Part shown: positions 21,689 to 32,272 of the stretch, piece after piece
Layout: each line of letters opens with the position of its first letter
Position numbering within the stretch: position 1 is the first letter of the stretch
From: Peronospora farinosa
Taxonomy: Eukaryota; Oomycota; Peronosporomycetes; Peronosporales; Peronosporaceae
Direction: 5' to 3'
Assembly: GCA_947646735.1 (NCBI GenBank)
Contig: CANTFK010000985.1
Coordinates: forward strand, 124,001 to 188,000
DNA: 64,000 nucleotides
Notes under the pieces: generated by a model
What the model was told of the DNA's origin: nothing
Seen by the model: the letters and a program-made list of their open reading frames with translations, nothing else
The model's database searches: none
Translations under genes and position numbers: made by a program

Positions 21689-22635
21689 CAGAGCTCCCTC
21701 TGTTAAGTTATGGGTACGGTGGACGACGATACCCATAACTTAACGGAGGTTATAACTTATCGGATCATGTGTATTGTACATAGATAAAAAAAGGATCCTG
21801 GCAGGTTCAGCCCCAAGGTTCAACCTTCTAAAAGAACTTAAGTCCTTGACTCCTTTGCTAATTGGACCCGGCCAAAAGGTGTGAGGCATGTTGTAAACTT
21901 GTTTTGTTATGCTATTAGTGAAAGCTTTTTATGAAAATTTACAGTGTTTAATAGTGTCTTTTCTACCTAGATAGTAGAAGATGTCGAAAAGCTGGCGAAG
22001 GAGCTGAGAGACCCTCTAAAGCAGCTGCGTATCCGGGACCAAATGACAATTTTGGAGCTTGCAATTCTGTCGTAAAGGATGAGACTGCTTAGCCGGAGCT
22101 GAGCGAGAACGAGATTTGTGGAAGAGGTAAAAGCTAGAATTCTTAGTAATCATGATTCTGTGTTATGCTTAATTTTCTCTGCTAATTTTTCTCTTCTATG
22201 CATCCCTATCTACACTAGCTACCCTACCGTTTTTTCTCTCACCAGGCACAAAAGGAGGGAGAATTAGTGGAGGTGTGGCGCCTGTTGCAGACAAGTTCAC
22301 CAGAATTGAAGAGACTAACCTCCTTCGTGACAACTGCTACCTGCTCGATGTATCTCAGTCCACAAGCCGCTTATAGAGATCTACCACGACCTTCAACTTG
22401 GCTTTACGCAATGCACCCATACCGAAACTACCCTTGACATGTGGTTTGAGTAAATTTTCTCGTCTGAAGTAAAGAAAAATACTCAGTTTAAAAAGTTATA
22501 TTGCCTTGCCTGATTATAACTTATAACTTATAACTTATAACTTAGCGACCATAGAACGAGCTCGGTGGACACGAAATTTGATCACCTACCGGAGGTTATA
22601 ACTTATCGGAGGATAACTTATTGGAGGGAGGTCTG
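21689..22635. mobile_element. 947-bp pogo/Tigger-like non-autonomous DNA transposon
   Basis: The ends are imperfect inverted repeats: left CAGAGCTCCCTCTGTTAAGT, right (reverse complement) CAGACCTCCCTCCAATAAGT. The insert sits in TA with TA duplicated, shown by comparison with uninterrupted family B LTRs. Sub-terminal copies of ATAACTTATCGGAGG / GTTATAACTTA recur at both sides (21705-21765 and 22515-22625), a layout typical of pogo/Tigger elements. CAG ends plus a TA target fit the Tc1/mariner superfamily. No DDE transposase frame is present, so it would need one in trans. Confidence 0.8.
21965..22390 (+). other. possible captured gene fragment with an intron inside the DNA transposon
   Basis: Inside the transposon a plus-strand piece reads DVEKLAKELRDPLKQLRIRD and continues helix-like to a stop near 22074. 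Further on, GGAAGAG is followed by a candidate intron GTAAAAG...CTCACCAG (about 22125-22245, pyrimidine-rich 3' end). Then comes a frame with APVADKFTRIEETNLLRDNC. The intron-like layout suggests host sequence carried by the element. I do not recognise the source gene. Confidence 0.35.
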
Positions 22636-22967
22636 TATAGCACAAAAGAAATAGACACATTTGTAGGCAGGTGCTGTGCCCGAATAGCGGGCGCAGCGTG
22701 GAAATTGATTATTGGTTTATTATTGGGGCCTAAAGTCCCAATATGGACCAATGATAAATTAACCTAAAAATATGTGTTTTCCGAAAGGCGGGAATACTGT
22801 CGTACTAAAATCTATATAATTAGTACGAATTAAAACCAAAATAAAAATCAGAGTTAAAATTACTTAATACCTGTTACTTGGGCTTAAGTCTTCCTCAAGC
22901 GCACGTGTGGGCTAGTGACGGTACCTTCTAGCCCCGTTACACCTGGTAGCAGTTTGTAGTCCTTCCT

Positions 22968-24000
22968 ATGCCCGAGTTTGGTATGAGCGAATCGTCGTAC
23001 TTTGACGCTCCAAATTTATTTCTGGATCACGCGACCTTCCCCCATCTCACTGGTGTTGAGTGGGATGCCCTTAATCGCCTCACGGCGATATCGGGAGAGG
23101 CATTCGTCGTGTCGCTAATGAGATCAGCGACCTCTGATGCGCAACGTCTCGCCATACACGAGTTTACGGCACGCGAGCTCGCCGAATCCAACCGGCGAGG
23201 CTTAACTACCTCGCGACCTTCACGTAATGAGGCCGTGAAAATGGAAACCTCCTCCTACTCTGGAGAAGGTAAGGACCGGTTGTCTCTGAATCGGTGGTTC
23301 TGAGAAGTTGATATCGCCATTGCCTCGAGACTTCTTGAGGCGCCCCAGGCGAAGGTCAACTTTCCTCTTTCCTGCCTCACTGGGAATGCCAAGGAGTGGG
23401 CCCTTGGTAAGCTTGTTGTGGACGAAAACGCGTTCCCCACCCTGAATACCTCTTCGTCTTGCCTTCAATCACCGCAAGAGGAGAAATTGGTGCGATCAAA
23501 ATTCCTGTCTATGTGACAGGGTAAATGGCGATGCGCGACGACGAGCAGATGACTAGGCATCTGGAGTCGTGTATATCACGTATCCCATGGACATGTACAC
23601 GCAGGCAGATGTCTTTGTGAATGGTATGCGTGAAGGGCAGACCCGCTTATCGCTGGAGCGTGCGGAGCCTTCCACTTGGGAGGAGGCATTTGCTATTGCG
23701 CTCCGTGAGGACTTTAGGGTAACAAAGGCTATGCCAAACCCTCTCGTCACCGTTCCCCGGACTTCTGGTCCAGAACCTATGGAGATCGACGTTATTGAGT
23801 CGTCAGGTGACCGACGACGTGTCATTTCCCATAAGGGTGATGCTCGCACCGGGCGTCAAATTGTTTGCTTTCGTTGTCGCAAGCCAGGACATCGCGCGGC
23901 TGAGTGCCGTGCGCCAGCGCTGATATCGGCGCAATTAGCGGACGCCCATCATGAGAGTGCTGTACCGGCCGCACGTCCAAAAACCGTTCGGGACCAGTAG
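22968..24000 (+). pseudogene. gag: Gag of family B gypsy element (broken)
   Basis: Starts at ATG 22968 with FPHLTGVEWDALNRL and AIHEFTARELAES, the same family as the minus-strand fragment at 6657-7010. A stop near 23301 and frame changes near 23450-23560 break it. The C-terminal part has TQADVFVNGMREG, GPEPMEIDVIE and a CCHC zinc knuckle CFRCRKPGHRAAEC (~23868-23910), which is intact. Confidence 0.85.
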
Positions 24001-24119
24001 GTGCAGGGCGCCCTACTGGTTGGAACGGAGATCCGGGTCCCCCGGTGGCAGCCCAACCTTCCAGTCCTCCTGCGCTACGCGCACGGTTAAATGCCACCAC
24101 TACGAATGGTGATTCACGT

Positions 24120-25120
24120 CTGATTATTGTCAGTTTACATGTCGCCGGCGTCCGGCGACCTCTGCGAGCGCTCCTGGACTCAGGAGAAACATATAATTTC
24201 TTTCGTAATCTTGTTTATTGATGCTGCTTCCCAGCATTCAGGTCCGCGAAGGACCTGGCCAAGTTGTCGTCAAATTTGCTGACGGAAAACCACACCGCGT
24301 ATCGCGGCGTGAACTGTCGTTGCCCTACACGTTTGATGGCTTTCGCAGTAATGATGGTTTCTTGGTTATCGCGATGAATTCATGCATTCGATTAGATCCT
24401 GGGCATGCCATGGTTGGCATGTTATAAGCCCCAGATCGACTGGTTAGCCATATCAGTGAGACGTCGACTCAAGTATGACGTCAGCGAAGTGTTTACCCAT
24501 CTCTTGGTGTCTCCAAGTGACTGTCCCAACGTCAGCGTCATAAATCGCGAATCCACGACGCATGCGGTGCACAAAGGGATCGATGGCCCTCTTTGTACAG
24601 CTTGGCTGTTTTTCAAGACACAAGTGACAATTACTCCTCGCTCCACAGCGAGGAGAACGACGAGAACGACGCGATTGAACAGGGGTTCCCGCGCGTCAAT
24701 AACGCGGTTGTACAGGGGTTCCCGCACGTGAATACAGTAGTTGAACCGGGGTTCCCATCTGCACCTATTGTGGTTGATTAGGGGCTCCCACAAGGGCATT
24801 TTTGACGGCAAGAAAGAGCTCGCCAACGAGTGTGACGTGGACGGACAGGAGTTCTCGCGTGTAAGCATGACGGTCGAACCGGGGTTCCCATCATCACCCA
24901 CTGTAGATTCCACACATGGGCAATTTCTAGCTGAGCAGGGGCTCCCACACGAGTACAACGTGGACGGACAGGAGTCCCCACGCGAGAACATGATGATTGA
25001 ACCAGAGTTTCCATCATCACCCACTGTGGCCGAGGTTCCCGCATGGGCACATTGTGGTTGAGCAGGGGCTCTCACACGGGTTACGGCGGCCGAGCAGGAG
25101 CTCCCGCATCAGGTGTCGAC
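24120..25120 (+). pseudogene. protease remnant and repeat-rich linker of family B Pol
   Basis: LRALLDSGETYNFF (~24155-24200) is the aspartic protease active site (D-S-G), followed by a stop. From about 24670 to 25110 a low-complexity linker has imperfect 11-13-residue repeats of the form EQGFPxVNxxV / EPGFPSSPTV. The DNA unit AGGGGTTCCC is repeated about nine times. Stops at 24779 and 25061 interrupt it. Confidence 0.65.
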
Positions 25121-25424
25121 GGTGAAGTTTGGGCTACTTCTGTCATGTGTTTACGGCTTATGTATGAGAACATCCAATGTCTAGAGGGGGGGGGGGTGAT
25201 GGTTTATCACCTGACTGCGTCTCGCCAGCTTCGAGTAGTGACGCAAAGCACGATTGGGACAACAGCATCGAGAATTCAGCGTTGGAATGTGTCCACGATA
25301 TCGTGTATGTGTAAGGGAGTCCAAAAAGACGCCAATACATTGAAGTCGCGAGTCCACCTCGCGACGCGTCTTCCATTACAAGCCTTCCAGGGCTTTCCTG
25401 GAACCATTTCCTACGTGAGGCAAT

Positions 25425-26912
25425 GTGGAAAAAGTGTGTGTAATCACCAACGGGGTGGTTACCGCGACAAACGAGGAGCAAATGGCGCGTCCTCGGAGCG
25501 CTGAGCCAAAGTCATCGCGTGAAGAAAGGTTTGCATCACAGTCATGGGAGGCTCTGCGAGAGTCTGGTAACCCGGTCTACGACATTGCTCGTGAGTATGC
25601 AGACGTGTTCCCGGACAAAAATTCCGACTGAACTTCCTGCTGAACGTGGTGTTCGGCACGAGATTAACTCGTGTCAGGGTCGAAGTATTGTGTAATACGG
25701 CAGTGGCCGTTGCCTCAAGATCAAGTCGAAGCTATTGTGCATTCTTCGAAGTCGGCCACAAGGCGGGTCATGTGCGTGAGAGTATCTCACCACATTCGAG
25801 TCCAACCTTTTGCGTGAAGAAGGCTACGGGAGGCTGGCGGATAATGCATGCGTTTAATAAGTTAAATGATGCCAGTATTCCTGCGCAAACGAATATCCCC
25901 AGGAAGGACATGGTGCTAAATTTCACGTCCGAAAGTGTCATCTTCAGTGCCATCGACTTGACCGATGGCTTTTACCAGATTTTGATGCGACCGAGCGATA
26001 TCCCACTCACAGCGCTGAGCACCCCGAGGTATGTTATAGGAGCGGCTTGTGATGCCACAAAGATTGAAAAACGCTCCAGCCACTTTCAATCTCATGGTGT
26101 CTCAAGTGTTAAGACCCCTTCGGAACTTTGCTCCAATTTATTTTGACGACATTTTCGACCACATTCGCGCTGAGAAAAACCTCAACGATGTCCATGTTCA
26201 CCTTCAACACCTGAAGCAAGTGTTTCAAGTTATGCGGGACAACAAGTTGTACGCGAATCTCAAGAAGTGTGTCTTGGAGATTCCGGTGCTGGGTTGCTAT
26301 GTGAGTAAATCGGGAGTTCGAGATGATCCAGAGAAGGTGTCGTCCATCTGTTCGTGGCCTACACCCAAGAACCCTACGGAGTTACGCCAGTGGCTCGGCT
26401 AGGATACTTACTTGCATAAGTATACGAAGGATTATAATGGATTATTTAGCCTTTGTCTTCACTCTTGAACCACGCGGTTCCGAGTACCAAGCAGCCTTTG
26501 ATGCAGTGAGAAGATCATGGCGCCAGCGCCAGTCCTGGTTATACCAGACGACTCCAAACCGTTCCACGTGGTATACGATGCCAGTGATTTTGCAATCGGT
26601 TGTGCCCTCATGCATTGTGATGATGAGGGCCGTGGACGAGTCGTGAGTTATCAGTCGCGACAGATGAAATCAGCTGAGAAGAACTATCCGGTTCATGACA
26701 AGGAGTTGTTAGCGATGCGATACGCACTCATCAAGTTTCGCGTGCATCTGCTTGGTGAACGTACATTTGCTTTGTATACCGACCATTCATCGCTACGCAC
26801 AGCGATGGAGAGTCCACACCTGTCCCAACGGTGGTACGATGGCTCTCATTCTTCTCGAGTACAATTTCGTCGTGGTACCGAGTACATTGGCTTGGATTCC
26901 CATACCTGGTAA
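25425..26912 (+). pseudogene. pol: reverse transcriptase and RNase H of family B
   Basis: Pieces in three frames: HESISPHSSPTF-like and KKATGGWRIMHAFNKLNDAS (~25800-25870), FSAIDLTDGFYQILM (~25940), FAPIYFDDIF catalytic box (~26130), LYANLKKCVLEIPVLGCYV, then RNase H with FHVVYDASDFAIGCAL, YPVHDKELLAMRYAL and LYTDHSSLRTA. The frame breaks near 25640, 26030, 26400 and 26880. Confidence 0.88.
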
Positions 26913-27828
26913 CCGCTTTTCTCTCTTCTTCGTGACGTTCCAGATGTTCCAGATGTTGTTTAGCCATACGAGACTATGAAGTTGGGCTATTCCGATACGA
27001 GCGCGAAAGCAAATGCTCTCGTAATAAACGAAAACGTTGAGGCTACCCACGCCGTCGAGAACGAGAACGTCGTGGTGAATATATATCACCACGAAGACGA
27101 GGCGAGACGCGCATCAGGACGAGCAGACGAATGTGTCGCTGCCTTGCGCTGATTATGCTGCAAATATTGACTCCACTGTTGCGAGTTGGTGCTGCCAGCG
27201 AGGCGCGTTAAGAATAATTGCGCTTTTCCGTGTGTTCGCTCAGACTTCGCTATCCAACTTCTTTCGCGTTCGCTGAGTGGAGACTTAGCGATGTGTCTCC
27301 GCCATTCGTCATGAATTGGACGTGGAGTCGAGTCACAAAACTGGTATCCTTCATTGACATGAACGAAGCACAGGCGGTCCTTAATCTAAACATTCTCACA
27401 CACCGTTTCGTGTAGCGCGCCGATTAAGTGATCGGCGCAAAATTTTTCTTGATTGGCGAGCCACAGTTGGAAGCTGCTACGATCTTCGAACATCCAATTT
27501 TATGGTCGGACGAAGGCGCACCAGGAACGTTGCAGGGCCTCGTATCCGATCCCATCAAGGCTCTTTTTACGCAATTTACAAAAACGCCGGGAGTAGTCCT
27601 GCATCGTTTCCGCTGAGTCCGGAGCGCGAGCTCCGGACAAGTCATACATCGCCCAAGGATGAGTTGTTGCGCCATGATGTTGGTGATTGCACTAGCGTGC
27701 TCATGTGACTTGGGAGTGCTGCAGTGTTGGGTGTCGTGCGTTCGGACGTCGCTTGTTCGTTTGTGAGCGATGAGGTTTCGACAGTTGAGCACTCACGGAT
27801 GGTAAGTGCTGTCTTGAGAAGGGAGTGA
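26913..27828. other. 3' internal region of family B without recognisable integrase
   Basis: Short open pieces occur on both strands (for example 27428-27616 plus) but none carries integrase or chromodomain motifs. An inserted or deleted segment has probably replaced them. It ends in the polypurine tract before 27829. Confidence 0.5.
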
Positions 27829-28089
27829 TGTAATGGGCCACATTGCATATATAGCATTAAAGAAATAAACTCATTTGTAGGCAGGTGCTGTTCTCGAATA
27901 GCGAGCACAGCGTGGCAATTTAATATTGGTTTGTTCTCGAAAAGCGGTAACACGGTCGTATTTATTACGACTTAAAACAATTTCGTAATTAGTACGTATA
28001 AAACAAAATAAAAAATCGGAGTTTAATTTACTTAATACCTAATACTTGGGCTTGAGTCTGTAGTGACGATACGTTCTAGCCCCGTAACA
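27829..28089 (+). repeat. 3' LTR of family B element
   Basis: TGTAATGGGCCACATTGCAT... to ...GCCCCGTAACA. It shares GTAGGCAGGTGCTG and TTACTTAATACCTAATACTTGG with the LTRs at 22636 and 61572 but lacks their central ~55-bp block. Confidence 0.82.
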
Positions 28090-28790
28090 ATAAAAGTCTT
28101 TCCTAGTTCATTATAACGGGTAGCCTTCTTAGTCGTTGTATTGATTCTATAGAATTAAGTGACGTCTAGCCGGAAAGTATTTTTCTGACTTGTAAGCTGT
28201 GTAGCTCAACTACACTCACTAACACGCTTAGAGAGACGGGTCGTGGGAAGGACTACTAGTGCTACCAAGTGAAGGCGGGCGCTTTAGAAGCTGCGACGCA
28301 CTACTAACGAGGATGCGGTTTAACCGACTTCTCTCGCGTGCAGCGAGGTAGTTGTTGGCGCCCAAACGCTGCCTCGCTCAGCACTGAGGTACTCTTTACT
28401 AGTGACGTCGCGGAAGCGACTTTCCGTCTTCTTGCGTGGCGTGTGATGTAAATGGACAGTGTAAGACTGATTATATTTAATGTGAGTAGAAAAGAAATTA
28501 GAAGAAGGTTGGCTAGTATCAATGTTTGGACGCACATCTATTAAGATGCGCGTCCCCATGTGACAATCTTAAATGTATATAAGTTCACGAATGATATTCG
28601 TCTGTGACGTCATTCAATGACGACCGTTGCTGGGTGTCATTTCTTTCAATATGAATACACCTCTTGTGTTTCACATACATAAGGGTGGGTCACATGATGT
28701 ACCTCACCCAAGTGACAGACTAAGAACACACGTACTTATCACCTCCGCGTTAAGTACCACGTCCTAACGGGTACGTGTAACCTTGGGCAT
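28090..28790 (-). repeat. second copy of LTR family C with leader, minus orientation
   Basis: On the minus strand the LTR-like part runs from about 28790 to 28267. It is followed by a primer-site-like TGGTAGCACT (28256-28265) and leader sequence that stops at the family B LTR. It is similar to 5640-6075 (same strand) and to 5390-5480 (opposite strand). No gag remains. Confidence 0.45.
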
Positions 28791-29504
28791 GTAGCCAGTT
28801 ATAGCTTTCACTATGTAATAACTTTTATGGTCAATTCCGCTTTTGATCATATTATTTATTATTAAATTCCCTTATTTTACAACACACAACATACTGATAT
28901 GTTTATTAAGATGTGGAAATTGCTGACCCCTGTACCATATCTTATTGAAGGACGACCTGTATTTTATTCACCTTTCAAAGTTAATTCCGGGAGAATAAAT
29001 GCGACGATTGAGTCCTAAACTATACATGGTCAAAAAAGCACTTTTTACAGCATATATGGGACTGTTTTTATTATAGAGGAAACAACATCAGCTGCCCAGC
29101 AACCACGCCTACTCTTACGCTGGTCCTCCTCACACATTATCACCTTCAATCTGTAGCTCTGAATGAGGCAAAAAATAACTCAGCGTATCACTGCTACGGT
29201 GAGCCAACTAACAAAATGGTAATGTAAGGTTTCGTGTATACCGCGTCAAACGCGTACATGATACAGTCAGCGCTGTAGTGGTAGATACACTCTTCTGTGA
29301 AGCTTATACAGCAATATTAGAGTAGTTTTAGCTTATATGTCGAGTCTTGCGACTTTGCATGCTCCTTATCAACTACGTTTGCCTAAAGGACCCAGAGCTT
29401 GTACACCTTGTTACAGAAAACGATAAGATTACTAGCCTCATACCAGAGTTACACATGAAAACCAAACAGAAATGGTTCCTGTCTGCTACAAGCAGTTCCT
29501 ATCC
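28791..29504. other. intergenic, nothing recognised
   Basis: AT-rich sequence without a supported coding frame, RNA gene or repeat boundary. It separates the transposon island from the gene island. Confidence 0.5.
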
Positions 29505-30209
29505 TTACATAATGTAGTGCAACTTTTTCGGGTGACGTCGTAGTTTTCCACTCTTAATCAGACGTACGACGACACTATTGCTTACTTGCAAAGCTGTGGA
29601 AAGTCCCCTTCCTGTCATCCGACGCTCCACTGGTATCGCAGCAATGCGAGCTTTTAGCTCTTCGTCCGGTATCTTTGGCTTCCTCCCCGAATGCCCTTTA
29701 ATCCGACTGGCGACATTCCCGGCTAGACCGTCCGTCACACTAGAAGCCATATGCAGTTTCCATAGCCGTCGAATTGTAGCACGATGTACTCCAAAGTGAG
29801 TCGCAGCAGTTTTCATGTCTCCGTGCTTTAGACGTCCTGCTGCGCTATTCGCAAGCAAATAGTGGACAATTGTCATCCGCTGTTGATCTGTCAAGTTTTT
29901 TCGTTTCACTTTGAGTGCATCATCTGATACCTCTTCACCTTTTACTTCTTCACCTGATACTTCTTCACTTTTGACTTCTTCCGGACATTTGATTTCCATT
30001 TCCATGGCCATTATCGGTGACACGAACGACATTTCTAGCACATTTGTGGGAGTTTCTTGGGGCAATTCCGTCGATTCCATTGAAGTCATTTCAGGTATCG
30101 GGAGAGAAGCCAGAGCCGTGTCCGTGACCATATTTGTCGGTAACAAGTCTGAAACCTCGAGGGTGTGCTCTGAGGCCACCACACTCATAGTCTCGGGCGG
30201 GGACTCCAT
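29505..30209 (-). CDS. stand-alone transposase-type HTH protein (DNA-binding part only)
   Basis: Intronless 234-residue protein from ATG 30209. The first ~110 residues are acidic and disordered, with EEVKSEEVSGEEVKGEEV-type repeats. Then KRKNLTDQQRMTIVHYLLAN begins a paired/Tc1-like helix-turn-helix region (KTAATHFGVHRATIRRLWKL). A second one follows (GRKPKIPDEELKARIAAIP, GRGLSTALQVSNSVVVRLIK), typical of the N-terminus of oomycete Tc1/mariner-like transposases. It stops at KKLHYIM exactly where the catalytic domain would start; no DDE domain lies downstream. The open frame continues upstream of the ATG without another ATG. It is either a truncated transposase or a domesticated DNA-binding protein. 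Confidence 0.65.
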   Translation of the reverse strand: MESPPETMSVVASEHTLEVSDLLPTNMVTDTALASLPIPEMTSMESTELPQETPTNVLEMSFVSPIMAMEMEIKCPEEVKSEEVSGEEVKGEEVSDDALKVKRKNLTDQQRMTIVHYLLANSAAGRLKHGDMKTAATHFGVHRATIRRLWKLHMASSVTDGLAGNVASRIKGHSGRKPKIPDEELKARIAAIPVERRMTGRGLSTALQVSNSVVVRLIKSGKLRRHPKKLHYIM

Positions 30210-30265
30210 AGCCAACTGGTCGATTATGTTTGTCGCTTTTGAGTCTGCGATGTTTTTTTTGTCCA

Positions 30266-30502
30266 ATGGTAGCAACGCCAAACGGTACAATCATAGCGGA
30301 CACAAATGGTGCAATCAAATTCACTGGCTTGAAAATGGCAGCAGCTTATGCGACGTACGCGACGCAGATCTCTGATGCATTGCAGACGCTAGTAAAGACA
30401 ACGGGAGTGAAAATCGATCCAGCGGTGGAGTTCGTATCCTGTGACTCAGGTTTGCATGAACATTTCGTGCCGAAAACGTCACTGGAGAAGCATCTGGTCT
30501 GA
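30266..30502 (+). CDS. small protein, weak roadblock/LAMTOR5-like appearance
   Basis: 78 codons from ATG 30266. The pattern NGTIIADTNGAIKFTG, then a helix (AYATYATQISDALQTLVKT) and VEFVSCDSG is the strand-strand-helix-strand order of roadblock/LAMTOR proteins, but similarity by eye is weak. A possible splice acceptor (GGTAG at ~30267-30271) leaves room for an upstream exon. Its 5' side faces the start of the HTH gene 57 bp away on the other strand. Confidence 0.35.
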   Translation: MVATPNGTIIADTNGAIKFTGLKMAAAYATYATQISDALQTLVKTTGVKIDPAVEFVSCDSGLHEHFVPKTSLEKHLV

Positions 30503-30997
30503 TCTGTTCTTGGTTTTAGACTCGCTCTTGAATTTGAATTAACACTTGCATGTTGTTGTATTGATGTGGTGCTTGGATAATAGAGGAAATGTCATGGAGA
30601 ACGGGGACCTCGACCTATTCATAATGCAGCGGTAAGGGTGCAATGACTGGGTCGTGGTTTGATTTTGTGTTAACGACATCGGGACTTTGTTCTGCAGTTC
30701 TTTTATGGTAGACGCATAGAAGAAGATGCTGTGATTGCTCACGATACGTTTACGAGAACTATTACTGGAACTGCTGATAGTCGAGTACGATCAGAGACGG
30801 AAGGTATCCGTGATGGGAGCTTTGGGCTGCAAAGTCTGTTAGAACCTGAAGCAGGTCAGTATGACGAGCAGAAAGGGACACTTAGTGCAGCCGACGGAGA
30901 CGGAGTGATCGCTGCAGTTGGAAGGGCTGCAGTTTCTGCGGGGACATTCTACGAGCAAGTACAAGCGTGGCAGCGGATCCCGCGTGCATTTGCTACG

Positions 30998-32011
30998 ATG
31001 AAAGACAGTGAGCGCGAACTGGTAACATCTTCATCGTTGCGTCGGTGGCTGAATGCTGAGCTGAGTCGTCCTGGCGTGCTTCCTACTGGTGTGGCATTCG
31101 ATGACGAGCTGGTCGACTATATGGCTGGATTGTTGGAACACCCCGACTTCTGCCAGCCTGACCTGCTGGTTTTGGAACTGCACGAGTTCCTGGGCAGCAA
31201 TGTCTCGGTGAGTTGCGTGCAATACGCTAGTTCTGATTCGCGTTGTTGGTGACTGTCTTGATTGCATGTGCATTGTAGAATATCGTGCTGGCGCTTTGGA
31301 AGTTTTTGGTCGTCGAAATTGGGCTGCAAAGTGTGTTCGTATGTCGTTGCTGTAGATTTTCCATTCAGCCATTCTTATCGCAACCGTGTCAGCTGACACT
31401 ACAATGCTTTGTAACTCCGGCAGAAAACAGAAAAGAGTGCGAAAGATATGACAATACAAGTCAAGTCGTCAGTTGGGAGTCATGACTTGACGACCATGGA
31501 CGTTGTTCTTGAAACTTCTCAAACACGACCCAGTGATGCAAATGCCGAGCACAATTACAAGCGTCGACGTGCTTCATACAAAGGAAAGGTAGGTACGAAG
31601 ACCGGCCTAGAGGCATACCGGGATATGATTCAGAAGCACATGGTCGGACTCAGTCTCGAAATGGATCGGGAACTAGTGCTTGGCGGTGGATTTCAGGATG
31701 AGGAGAAAAGCGGCACGGGTCTATCTACGGTCCAGCAATCTCGCCCCAAAGCCGTGAATTGGCTCAACTTCACCGACGCACTTGAAGTGCGTAACCGAAA
31801 TCGACCGCGACGGCAAGATCGGTCATCAAGCAGAAAGCGCCAACCAAGATCAAGGTCAAGAGAACGATCCAATGTTTGTGGTAAATATGGTGCAGAGGAT
31901 AATGCTTGTCGTAAAGGGCGTACAGATCCCGACAGAAGTGGAGAAAGGTCTTCCAAGCGGTATCGACAGATGAGCCGACGTCGAAGCCGTAGCCCCCGAC
32001 AACGGGACTAA
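30998..32011 (+). CDS. protein with N-terminal helical domain and C-terminal RS-rich tail
   Basis: Exons 30998-31207, 31279-31338 and 31424-32011 (phase 0 joins, GT-AG) give 285 residues. The N-terminal ~90 residues form a compact helical domain (SSSLRRWLNAELSRPG, FDDELVDYMAGLLEH, LELHEFLGSNVS, LALWKFLVVEIG) resembling PWI/CCDC43-type folds. A basic middle follows (YKRRRASYKGK, GLEAYRDMIQKHMVGL), then a long Arg/Ser tail (SSSRKRQPRSRSRERS, RRRSRSPRQRD) like splicing-associated proteins. The frame is open upstream to a good acceptor at 30695-30697 with protein-like composition, so the true N-terminus may be about 100 residues longer. A nuclear RNA-processing role is inferred only from the RS tail. 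Confidence 0.7.
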
Positions 32012-32233
32012 TTATGACGCGAAACACCGCTATAGCAATCGCAAAGATCGGAACGATCGTCGTCGTAGAGACTATCATCATTAAATGGACTATGTACTGA
32101 TTTAGCATCATATTGCCACCTGCATCTCAAACTAAAAAAAATGGAAAAAAAACATATTTTACCATGGAAACCTTTTTCTTTCGCTTCATGTGCACCACAC
32201 TAACAAAACCACCGCCAAATATCCACTTGCCCC

Positions 32234-32240
32234 TCATTTG
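32234..32240 (+). promoter_or_regulatory. oomycete initiator-like element
   Basis: CCCTCATTTGCAGAATC matches the oomycete Inr pattern (TCAYTY) and lies 33-39 bp before the start codon of the PDI-like gene at 32273, a usual distance for Peronosporales transcripts. Confidence 0.45.
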
Positions 32241-32272
32241 CAGAATCTTCTTTAATCGTCCATAGCAAAACA

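Larger units (their letters stand above)
21666..22941 (+). repeat. 5' LTR of family B element, split by a transposon
   Basis: The LTR parts are 21666-21688 (TGTAATGAGCCACATTGCAT...) and 22636-22941 (TATAGCACAAAAG ... GCCCCGTTACA). Removing the insert and one TA restores the sequence seen uninterrupted in the copies at 27829 and 61572. It contains GTAGGCAGGTGCTG and an inverted pair, CCGAATAGCGGG, shared by all three copies. Confidence 0.82.
21666..28089 (+). mobile_element. family B gypsy LTR retrotransposon, old and deleted
   Basis: 5' LTR 21666-22941 (interrupted by a DNA transposon), primer-site-like CCTGGTAGCAG at 22942, gag, protease, RT and RNase H pieces, polypurine tract (GAGAAGGGAGTGA) and 3' LTR 27829-28089. 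Recognisable integrase is missing. The two LTRs differ in length and content: the 3' copy lacks the block around 22722-22762 that includes ATTATTGGGGCC. No matching 5-bp duplication is visible (GTAGA versus ATAAA), so the ends may not derive from a single insertion. Confidence 0.8.

Noticed and set aside
27428..27616. chromodomain of the family B element
   Set aside because: I looked for the chromodomain pattern here and found none of its aromatic or VKWRGY-type residues.
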